Positions 56,975 to 64,000 of a stretch of 64,000 nt of DNA are shown here, one piece after another. Source of the stretch: Schlesneria sp. (GTDB lineage Bacteria; Planctomycetota; Planctomycetia; Planctomycetales; Planctomycetaceae). Each line of letters opens with the position of its first letter. The first letter of the stretch is position 1. The DNA lies in assembly GCA_028291515.1 (NCBI GenBank), contig JAQGHU010000104.1:122960-186959 (forward strand), in the 5' to 3' direction. The translations under genes were made by a program, and so were the position numbers. A model generated the notes under the pieces. That model did no database searches. It was given only the letters and a program-made list of their open reading frames with translations, and had not been told where the DNA came from.

Positions 56975-57233
56975 TAATTCGGCAAGCCTTCCAGCGCGGC
57001 ACGATTATAGACCCAGCGAGTTCGCCATGCCTTCAACGAAGGTCCGACTTGCAGAGAAAAAAGCAAAATGCGTCTGCAGCGGCAAGGCGGTGAAATCAAT
57101 GAAACATTCGTGGACACGCGAGGCGACCATCGAGGAAACGTGCAGCACCGCGCCCGTGGTCTTGCAATGATTGTCCCAGTTCTCAACCGCGCTGACGGTT
57201 CGGCAATCCGCCATTAAATGAAGACCCACACGA

Positions 57234-57710
57234 TCACGACTCGGGCTGAACACTTTGATCCCGGATTTGTTTTTCGATTGCGGCAACGAACTCCGGAAAT
57301 CGTTCAGCGTCAGGGCCATTGCGCCAGAGATCCAAACTGACCACGCCGCTACGATTGAGGAAGAATGCGCATTCCTTGCGTTTCTGGCTTTGAACGAAAT
57401 ACCAAATTGCCGGCAAGTACATCAACGCGCCGATGATCAATAGGATGAAGTTCGGCGGAGTCACCGCGAACGGCAGCAAGAGAAAAGGCGTGAGAATAAG
57501 CATCAATGCCAACGCCCAATGATAATGTTTAGTGCGGATCCACGCTTTGTTCGGCGTCGCCTGAAGCTCTTCAATCATGACCGTGGCTTCAATGCGGTTC
57601 CCGAGAACGGTGCCAACAATCTTCACGCAGTCCTTGAACAGAGTGAGCCGACGGTCAAGAAGTCCGCGGATCTGTTCGTGATATTCGCAAATGGTCTCAG
57701 GGTTCGTCAT
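57234..57710 (-). CDS. Small protein with two membrane helices
   Basis: 158 residues from ATG 57710, with GGAGG immediately upstream; the longer upstream open frame has no support. A helical N-terminus leads into two adjacent hydrophobic segments ('WALALMLILTPFLLLPFAV' and 'NFILLIIGALMYLPAIWYFV', about 80-123), then a soluble C-terminal part ending in charged residues. No recognised domain. It is isolated between the ClC gene and the sigma factor. Confidence 0.6.
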   Translation of the reverse strand: MTNPETICEYHEQIRGLLDRRLTLFKDCVKIVGTVLGNRIEATVMIEELQATPNKAWIRTKHYHWALALMLILTPFLLLPFAVTPPNFILLIIGALMYLPAIWYFVQSQKRKECAFFLNRSGVVSLDLWRNGPDAERFPEFVAAIEKQIRDQSVQPES

Positions 57711-58022
57711 TGCCTCCAATGAATCTCCTTCAGCGTACGTGTCAATTTGCCGCGATTGACTGTGGGGCCAGTTGACCTGTTCGCCCAGCGATCGCTTGTG
57801 GGACCGTAACAGGCGCCGGGAACATAACGAACCGTTCACAGTTTCGGTACTTGCCGGAATTGAACACCTTGGCGAATCTTCCTCACGGGTGCGAGGAACG
57901 GCCAAACATGCGGATCAAAAAAAGCAAAACGCCTGAAACAACTTAGCGTAGGACGGAAGATTCTTGGATTTTCCGTGTAAGATTTTGGCGCGAGCGGAGC
58001 TTTATAGCAGGAAAGGATGCGG
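57711..58022. other. Divergent intergenic region upstream of sigma factor
   Basis: About 310 bases between a minus-strand gene and the plus-strand sigma/kinase group. It should contain promoters in both directions. I see no clear consensus and no coding sequence. Confidence 0.4.
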
Positions 58023-58622
58023 ATGCCATCATCGCCCGAAACGCGGCTCAGCCTGATCGTGCGATTGCAAACTGCCCGCGACGAAGCGGCGTGGGCTGAA
58101 TTTCTCATCGTTTACGAGCCGCTGGTGTTAGGACTGCTGCGCAAGAGTGGCCTGCAGGATAGCGATGCACAAGATGTTTGCCAGCAGGTTCTGGCGGCAG
58201 TGATTCGCGATATCGAACGTTGGAAGCCGGATGGTGCGGCCGCTTCGTTCCGACGTTGGCTGTTTCAAATTACTCGCAATCGTGTCACCAGTTTCCTGGC
58301 CCGGCCGCGGTTGGGAACGATTGCCTTGGGAGGAACCGACGCTCAAGAGATGATGGCGGCACAACCTGACTTGCATGAATCGTTATCTGACGACATTGAA
58401 CAAGATTACCACAAGCATTTGCTGCTGTGTGCGATTGCCCAGGTTCGCAGCGAGTTTCGCGATGCCACCTGGCAGGCCTTCTGGCAAACCTGTGTCGATG
58501 GTCGGCCCGTCGAGGAAGTCGCCAGGGAATTAGGGATGAGCATGGGCAATGTGTACGTTGCCCGCAGCAGGATTATGGCGCGACTACGAACGCGAGTCAG
58601 TCAGATGCAGGCGGAGGAGTAA
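58023..58622 (+). CDS. ECF-type RNA polymerase sigma factor
   Basis: 199 residues from ATG 58023, preferred over ATG 58017 because GGAAAGG is then correctly spaced. Sigma region 2 covers 'AWAEFLIVYEPLVLGLLRKS' to 'RRWLFQITRNRVTSFL', with the region 2.2 pattern 'DSDAQDVCQQVL'. Region 4 covers 'RDATWQAFWQTCVDGRPVEE' and the helix-turn-helix 'VARELGMSMGNVYVARSRIM'. It directs RNA polymerase to a stress or envelope regulon. The kinase gene 130 bp downstream carries a zinc-type anti-sigma motif and is its likely regulator, a known planctomycete arrangement. Confidence 0.93.
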   Translation: MPSSPETRLSLIVRLQTARDEAAWAEFLIVYEPLVLGLLRKSGLQDSDAQDVCQQVLAAVIRDIERWKPDGAAASFRRWLFQITRNRVTSFLARPRLGTIALGGTDAQEMMAAQPDLHESLSDDIEQDYHKHLLLCAIAQVRSEFRDATWQAFWQTCVDGRPVEEVARELGMSMGNVYVARSRIMARLRTRVSQMQAEE

Positions 58623-58752
58623 CGAATCGCGATCAAAGTAGTAGGCACACTCCGTGTGCCGTCTCCGCAGTTCGATGGAAACCAGCTGGCTGGACTAACA
58701 ACTCTCGGCGCACGAAGTATGCCACCTACAAGAAGGCGACCTCAATCTTCAA

Positions 58753-61008
58753 GTGAACCGCTCTGCGTCAGCACACAGCTCATTCATATCGACCAGTGAT
58801 TTTCACGTTCCACAATTCTATTCCCTTCCTTCGGTGCCCAACATGCCTTCCCGGCCAACAACTGCGTGCGACACCGATCGGCTACGGCTGCTATTGACCG
58901 ACCAGCTTCCAGACCGATTGCTGTCCGAGGTGACGGAACACGTTTCGAACTGTTCCGAATGTCAGCAGGCACTGGAAGCGATTGCCGCAGATGCGGGCTG
59001 GTGGTCCGAAGTGGAATCGTTCCTCCGCTCTCATGAGGCGGTCGCAGCCAAATTCGGGCCTGACTCGTCGGTCCCCGATGAAGAGTTTGGCGCACACGAT
59101 CCGTTCTCAGCCGACTTTGTCGTCGATTTTCTGGAACCCTGCGATCAACCCGAAGCACTCGGGCGGTTGGGTGAATACGAAATCGTGGCGGTCATCGGTC
59201 GTGGTGGAATGGGTGTGGTGCTGAAGGGGTTTCAACGCGAACTGGGGCGGTTTGTCGCCGTGAAAGTGATGACGCCTCACCTGGCGGCCAGTGGATCGGC
59301 CCGGCAACGCTTTGTGCGCGAAGCACGGGCGGCGGCGGCGATCGTCCATCCACACGTGATGCCGATTCATTCGGTCTGTACGACCGCGCGTCTGCCGTAC
59401 CTTGTCATGCCGTTTGTCGCTTGTGAATCTCTGCAGGAACGAATCGATCACCGAGGACAACTGGATGTCCCCGAGATCCTGAGGATCAGTCTGCAGACGG
59501 CTCAGGGGCTGGCAGCGTCACATACGCAAGGACTGGTTCATCGCGATGTGAAACCGGCCAATATCTTGCTGGAAACAGGTGTCGATCGAGTTTTCTTGAC
59601 CGACTTCGGTCTGGCCCAAGCCGTGGACGATGCCACCCTGACGCGCACCGGAGTTGTGGCGGGCACGCCCCTGTACATGTCTCCGGAACAATCCCGTGGT
59701 GAACCCGTTGATTCACGTTCCGATCTATTCAGCCTGGGCAGTGTGATGTATGCGATGTGTGCCGGCCGCCCGCCGTTTCGTGCGGAAACGGCCGTCGCTG
59801 TGCTGCGAATGATTTCGGATACGCAGGCTTGCTCGCTGCGTGAGATCAATCCGCAGATCCCGGATTGGCTGGAACAGATCATCGCGCGCCTTCTCGAAAA
59901 ATCATCGGACCGCAGATTCCAGAGTGCTGTGGAACTGGTGAAACTGCTCGAACAATGTCTTGCTCATGTCCAGCAGCCGACCGTCAATCGATTGCCGGTG
60001 GAGACACTGGTCCCATTCGGATCAGCCGAAAAAGCGCCGACTGCGGTTCGAAAGCGATTCACCAAATCAACACGGACCCAAATAGCGATGGTGGCGGGCC
60101 TCTTCACGGCGGCGCTCGCCTTCATCGTGATGATCTCTCTTCCAGGCGAATCACAACGGGCATGGCAATCGTTGATCGGGAGTACTCCGCAAGACGATCA
60201 CACCACGGTTAGCGAAAGTGCGCAAGCCTCATCTTCGTCGATCACTTCCGGCCCTGACACGACTCACGATGCCGACAATCCGGTTGTTCAATTCCTCGAC
60301 GCAGGGACACCCAAGAGGGGTCCAGCCTTGCCGCCTGATCCGGTCCCTTTCAGCATCGACGATCTACCCGTCGAAGTCAGTTGGGACTTTCAAGGTGTCG
60401 CTCCCAGCTTCCTCGCCAGTTGGGGAACCAGGCGAGCGGGCTCTATCGAACCCGTTGCCGACGGAATGAAACTCTCGCGTCGAGCCATGGCTGACGAGTC
60501 AGAATTCGCAGTCGGTTTTGAAGTCAGCGGCGATCTGTCAAACGACTTCGAGATCACCTTGGACTATCGCGACTTCAAGTCGCAGGCATTCTGCACGGAC
60601 TGGCGAGTCCCCCGGATCGACATTAGCGGACAGGTTTTTTCGGTGGATGATCCGGCAAAGCCAGCCCACGTCTTGGGAATTGCTCACCGTCGCGCCATTG
60701 ATTCCAGCCGCTGTGTGACTGCGATGCAGGGAGACAAAGGCCCTGCAGGTGCACTCGTCTGGCGGTGGTCGGAATTACCCGTCACGCGAGATAGCGGCCG
60801 GTTGCGATTAATTCGCCAAGGGAGTTCGATGTTTTATCAGACAGCCCCTTACGGGACGGAGAAATGGACCACGATCAGCTGCCGCCCCATCGACGTGGGA
60901 TTGTTCAAGTTGGTCGTCTTGGGATTGCGCGCCGAAGATCTGGAAGGATCCGGTGAGGTGACCCTGACGAAATTGACCATCCGGGCCTCCGAGTTCCAAC
61001 TGAGATAG
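58753..61008 (+). CDS. Membrane Ser/Thr protein kinase with anti-sigma-like N-terminus and DUF1583-like domain
   Basis: 751 residues from GTG 58753; ATG 58843 is an equally good start. A zinc-finger anti-sigma-like segment ('SEVTEHVSNCSECQQAL') sits near residue 60. The Hanks kinase domain (about 140-400) has 'IGRGGMGVVLKGFQRELGRF', the Lys in 'VAVKVM', 'LVHRDVKPANILL', 'DFGLAQAV' and 'VVAGTPLYMSPEQS'. A transmembrane helix ('IAMVAGLFTAALAFIVMISL') leads to an outer domain like DUF1583 ('VSWDFQGVAPSFL'). Sensor outside, kinase and sigma control inside is the inferred design. The next gene follows after 9 bp. Confidence 0.9.
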   Translation: MNRSASAHSSFISTSDFHVPQFYSLPSVPNMPSRPTTACDTDRLRLLLTDQLPDRLLSEVTEHVSNCSECQQALEAIAADAGWWSEVESFLRSHEAVAAKFGPDSSVPDEEFGAHDPFSADFVVDFLEPCDQPEALGRLGEYEIVAVIGRGGMGVVLKGFQRELGRFVAVKVMTPHLAASGSARQRFVREARAAAAIVHPHVMPIHSVCTTARLPYLVMPFVACESLQERIDHRGQLDVPEILRISLQTAQGLAASHTQGLVHRDVKPANILLETGVDRVFLTDFGLAQAVDDATLTRTGVVAGTPLYMSPEQSRGEPVDSRSDLFSLGSVMYAMCAGRPPFRAETAVAVLRMISDTQACSLREINPQIPDWLEQIIARLLEKSSDRRFQSAVELVKLLEQCLAHVQQPTVNRLPVETLVPFGSAEKAPTAVRKRFTKSTRTQIAMVAGLFTAALAFIVMISLPGESQRAWQSLIGSTPQDDHTTVSESAQASSSSITSGPDTTHDADNPVVQFLDAGTPKRGPALPPDPVPFSIDDLPVEVSWDFQGVAPSFLASWGTRRAGSIEPVADGMKLSRRAMADESEFAVGFEVSGDLSNDFEITLDYRDFKSQAFCTDWRVPRIDISGQVFSVDDPAKPAHVLGIAHRRAIDSSRCVTAMQGDKGPAGALVWRWSELPVTRDSGRLRLIRQGSSMFYQTAPYGTEKWTTISCRPIDVGLFKLVVLGLRAEDLEGSGEVTLTKLTIRASEFQLR

Positions 61009-61017
61009 TGATCTGAA

Positions 61018-62085
61018 ATGCACTCTCTGCGCCGAAATTACGTACACAACGACTGGTCCGCGCGCCGTACCGGTGTCGTGGCCATTCGCGAACTGTTGCT
61101 GATGCTGGTCGTGCCCCTCAGCCTGTGGATGATCAGTCAGGCGGTGACTGGTGTCGAGGACAATTCCAAGGCCGCCGTTCGGGTACAGGTACGTCCGGTT
61201 TACAATGTCTCCGTCGAACCCGACGAACTCCACATGTGGGTTTATCGACTTCGAGAAGATCTGGTGCGTATCAACCTGATGTCGGGTGCCGTGGAGCAAT
61301 CATTATCAATACCCGGGGTGCAGCTTACCGTGGTCGCATACAGTCGCGATCACTCCAGCGCCTTGCTGTGTGGGGCCGATGGAACCGTTGTCTTATTCCG
61401 CAATGGGCAGGAGGCGAAGGCTCACAGCCTATCTCCTGACGCGGGCGTCAACGCCGCCGTGTCTGACGACGGTGCCGTTGCAATCGTAGCCACAGAAAGT
61501 GGTCAGTTCTGCGGATGGCGAGAGCAGGGGGGCGAGATACAAGATTTCGCTTTGAACTTGGCCTCGAATTCCGTGGTCTTGCGAATCGGATTGAATTCCA
61601 CAGGTCGTCGGCTGTTTTTCGCGAAAAACGGCGGAGTTGTCTCTTTCCGGAACCTTGAATCACCAGACCATGACGAAACGACTTTGAACGCGGGAGTCGA
61701 ATGCGTGGCATTCACCTGGAGCCGGGATGAACGTCACTTCGGAGTCGTGACCGCAGATTCGCAGATTCGAATCTACGATGTGTCCACGGGACGAGTCCTG
61801 CATCAGAGGCAGTTGGATGACAATTCGCAACAATTCACGGACGGCTGTATCGCAACGATCTCGCCGGATGGACGGCGGATCGCCGTGTCGGCACCGAAGT
61901 CATGTGAAATTTATCTCTGGGACTTCGAAGCCGCGCAGCCCATCCGACATTTGAAGGGTCATGGTCAAATCGTTCACACCATGCAATTTTCGCCAGACTC
62001 TGAGCGACTGTATTCTGGCAGTTACGATGGCACGATCCGTGAATGGTCGCTGACAACATATTCGCAACTGCGCGTCATTGATTGA
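61018..62085 (+). CDS. Membrane-anchored WD40-like beta-propeller protein
   Basis: 355 residues. An N-terminal membrane helix ('LLLMLVVPLSLWMISQAVTG', about 24-45) precedes propeller-type repeats: 'VAYSRDHSSALLCGADGTVV', 'VAFTWSRDERHFGVVTADSQ', 'ISPDGRRIAVSAPKSCEIYL' and the classical WD40 blade 'GHGQIVHTMQFSPDSERLYS' with 'DGTIREW'. It starts nine bases after the kinase gene, so it is likely co-transcribed and may be a ligand or scaffold component of the same signalling system. Confidence 0.82.
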   Translation: MHSLRRNYVHNDWSARRTGVVAIRELLLMLVVPLSLWMISQAVTGVEDNSKAAVRVQVRPVYNVSVEPDELHMWVYRLREDLVRINLMSGAVEQSLSIPGVQLTVVAYSRDHSSALLCGADGTVVLFRNGQEAKAHSLSPDAGVNAAVSDDGAVAIVATESGQFCGWREQGGEIQDFALNLASNSVVLRIGLNSTGRRLFFAKNGGVVSFRNLESPDHDETTLNAGVECVAFTWSRDERHFGVVTADSQIRIYDVSTGRVLHQRQLDDNSQQFTDGCIATISPDGRRIAVSAPKSCEIYLWDFEAAQPIRHLKGHGQIVHTMQFSPDSERLYSGSYDGTIREWSLTTYSQLRVID

Positions 62086-62406
62086 TCCGCCAGTCAATCA
62101 GCCGTTCTCGGTTCGCCCGCCAACTCGCAAATCCGGTCCACGAGCTTTTCGAAACCGCTCGTCCCTTTGACAAGAAAGTCCAGCGCGCCCAGCCGCTGAT
62201 GATAGCGTCGTCCCCCATTCAAAAATGCAAATCACGAATGTATTCCCTGAAATCCTCAGAATAGTTATGTCGCGAGCGACTACAGGGCACATTTACCGAA
62301 TCGGTCGGCTGACGGGAACGTAAACTCGAACGTCAATCGAGTCACCCCTCGATCGTTGCTACCGTCTGGACGAGCCTTCCTTCGCCGCCGAGATGCGACT
62401 CGTGCA
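62086..62406. other. Intergenic region between convergent genes
   Basis: About 320 bases between the beta-propeller gene and the convergent dehydrogenase gene. I find no coding sequence, repeat or clear terminator hairpin with a T-run. Confidence 0.4.
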
Positions 62407-63597
62407 TCATACAAACGCCGAGATCCCCGTCAGGTACTCGCCGAGGATCAGTTGGTGCATGTCGTCGGTCCCTTCGTAAGTCTGCACACTTTCGAGGTTG
62501 CACATGTGACGGAAGGCGACGTGTTGGTCCAGGATTCCGACTCCCCCCAGGATTTCACGAGCCGTTCGCGCGACGTTCAATGCCACCGCCACATTGTGAC
62601 GCTTGGCGATGGAGATCTGCACGTGTGTCGCTTTTCCGGCATCTTTGAGCTGTGCCAGGCGATAGGCCAGCAGTTGAGCGTTGGTGATCTCGGTCGCCAT
62701 CTGTGCCAGTTTCTGCTGCACGAGTTGGAATGAGGCGAGCGGCTTGCCGAATTGCTGGCGCTGCAGAGCATAGTCGCGTGCCTCGGCAAAACAGGCCAGC
62801 GCCGCACCAAGCACGCCCCAGGCGATTCCATAGCGAGCGTGATTCAAACACTGCAGCGGCGACTTCAGTCCAGTCGTCCCTGGTAGCAGGGCCGCATGCG
62901 GGATGCGGCATTGTTGAAATTCCAGGCGGCACGTGATGCCAATGCGCAGCGAGTACTTCCCTTCAATGACCGAGGCTTGAAATCCCGGAGTGCCGCGTTC
63001 AACGAGGAATCCTCGGACCGCGGCCGGAGAGTTAGCGTCGAGATCCGGTACGCCATCAACTTTGGCCCAGATGACCGCGACATCGGCCACCGTACCACTC
63101 CCGATCCACATCTTGGAACCGGTCAGTTCATAGCCGTCATGTGTTTCCACAGCGCGCGTTTCCATGCCGCCAGGATTCGATCCGTGATTTGGTTCGGTCA
63201 GTCCAAAACAGCCAAGCTTTTCGCCACGAGCCATCGCTGGCAGCCACAGCTTCTTTTGCTCCTCACTGCCGAACATGTGGATTGCGTTCATGGCGAGTGC
63301 GCCTTGCACCGACGCCAGCGTGCGCAGGCCCGAATCGCCACGTTCTAATTCCTGTAGCGCCAACCCGTAAGTCAACGATTTCCATCCGGCGCAGCCGTAA
63401 CCCTGGATATTGCCACCGAACAGACCCAACGCGGCAATCTCAGGAACCAACTCCAAGGGAAAGGTGGCTTCATTCCAGCAGCGATTGACTTCCGGATTAA
63501 ACCTGGTCGTCACCCAATCTCGAATGCGACCTCGCAAAGCAAGGTCTTCCGGCGAAAGCAAATCATCCAGACGGAACAGATCCAAATCGTCAGTCAT
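62407..63597 (-). CDS. gcdH: Acyl-CoA dehydrogenase, glutaryl-CoA dehydrogenase type
   Basis: 396 residues; AGGAG eight bases before ATG 63597. Acyl-CoA dehydrogenase signatures are 'GCFGLTEPNHGSNPGGMETR' and 'YALQRQQFGKPLASFQLVQQ'. The catalytic Glu is in 'LESVQTYEGTDDMHQLILG', in the position used by glutaryl-CoA dehydrogenase, whose family also shows the Arg in 'LGCFGLTEPNHGSNP...TR'. It would oxidise and decarboxylate glutaryl-CoA in lysine/tryptophan breakdown, passing electrons to ETF; another short acyl-CoA is possible. Confidence 0.88.
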   Translation of the reverse strand: MTDDLDLFRLDDLLSPEDLALRGRIRDWVTTRFNPEVNRCWNEATFPLELVPEIAALGLFGGNIQGYGCAGWKSLTYGLALQELERGDSGLRTLASVQGALAMNAIHMFGSEEQKKLWLPAMARGEKLGCFGLTEPNHGSNPGGMETRAVETHDGYELTGSKMWIGSGTVADVAVIWAKVDGVPDLDANSPAAVRGFLVERGTPGFQASVIEGKYSLRIGITCRLEFQQCRIPHAALLPGTTGLKSPLQCLNHARYGIAWGVLGAALACFAEARDYALQRQQFGKPLASFQLVQQKLAQMATEITNAQLLAYRLAQLKDAGKATHVQISIAKRHNVAVALNVARTAREILGGVGILDQHVAFRHMCNLESVQTYEGTDDMHQLILGEYLTGISAFV

Positions 63598-63774
63598 CGT
63601 GGATACTCCTGAGATCCCTCCAATGATAGAACAGGCGTTTTAGAAAGCGAGTCTGTTGTGGGTTTCGTAGCCAACGTCGCATGGTTTTGTAGCTAAGGTC
63701 GCCAAGACCTTGGGCGAATGTCGTTGGACGTCGTCAGCACATCGACTTCGCCCAATCCTGTCCCTCAGTTCGTC

Positions 63775-63889
63775 ATTCCCGCGCAGGCGGGAATCCAGCA
63801 ACTTGCGAGAAACCAATCTTCTCTAATTTCGTACGACACGACAGACTCCGTTGGCTGGCTGAATGCAACGTCCCTGGATTCCCGCCTGT
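63775..63889. repeat. Small element bounded by inverted GGATTCCCGC repeats
   Basis: The palindrome ATTCCCGC-GCAG-GCGGGAAT (63775-63794) is the reverse complement of that at 40760. Its inner half CAGGCGGGAATCCAG (63784-63798) is exactly inverted at 63875-63889 (CTGGATTCCCGCCTG), enclosing about 76 bases. Together this looks like a small non-coding mobile element. No gene is visible in 63598-64000. Confidence 0.65.
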
Positions 63890-64000
63890 TATGTAGAGGA
63901 TTGTCAATCGAAGAAATCAGTTTCGCTGTGGCAACCTGTTATTCAGTCGTTCCCCCTCGGGAAGACTATTTCGTCCGTTCGCCAATGGCGAGTCTGTTGT

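Overview
The window reads as a chromosomal segment of a planctomycete. The evidence is several DUF1559 prepilin-like proteins, a DUF1501 protein, an ECF sigma factor next to a Hanks-type kinase carrying an anti-sigma-like zinc motif, a DUF1583-like domain, EF-hand giants and GYF_2 proteins. Base composition is moderately GC-rich. A Schlesneria/Planctomicrobium-like lineage is my guess only. I recognised no rRNA, tRNA or CRISPR array.

Layout. (1) 1-12.9 kb: one long minus-strand exopolysaccharide block, transcribed from an O-antigen-ligase-like gene through two GNAT/FemAB-like transferases, three GT4 and one GT2 glycosyltransferases, a CapK-like AMP ligase, a polysaccharide deacetylase and a deacetylase-like protein. 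Several genes overlap by 4 bp. (2) 13.3-18.5 kb: an HscC-type Hsp70, two paralogous membrane-anchored proteins and a J-domain protein whose HPD motif is replaced. (3) 18.7-23.9 kb: DUF1559 protein with a small lipoprotein, a XylR-like AraC regulator, a DUF1501 protein and a sulfatase stub. (4) 24.4-29.2 kb, locus A: GYF, EF-hand and DUF1559 genes, with the EF-hand gene broken by about four frameshifts. (5) 29.2-32.4 kb: a transketolase and a 1.15 kb gene-free stretch. (6) 32.4-39.4 kb, locus B: an intact paralogue of locus A, namely DUF1559, GYF, a 1056-residue EF-hand protein and a DUF1559 protein fused to an FGE-like domain, all tightly packed. (7) 39.6-40.7 kb: an IS630-family element with TA ends. 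(8) 40.8-46.2 kb: agmatinase, SGNH hydrolase, fatty acid desaturase and a conserved hypothetical, separated by repeat-rich gaps. (9) 46.8-55.0 kb: miaB, efp divergent from epmB, glutamine cyclotransferase, trxA with a near-consensus promoter, a coiled-coil protein and epmA. (10) 55.1-64 kb: a frameshifted ClC channel, a small membrane protein, ECF sigma factor, Ser/Thr kinase, a beta-propeller protein and a glutaryl-CoA-dehydrogenase-like enzyme.

How genes work together. The polysaccharide block should build, decorate and polymerise a surface glycan. efp, epmB and epmA together give a complete EF-P beta-lysylation route. HscC with its neighbours looks like a dedicated membrane-proximal chaperone module. 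The most unusual content is the pair of GYF / EF-hand / prepilin-like loci: B is intact and ends in a DUF1559-FGE-like fusion, while A is decaying and its last gene runs into the transketolase. Intergenic regions carry several families of palindromic repeats.
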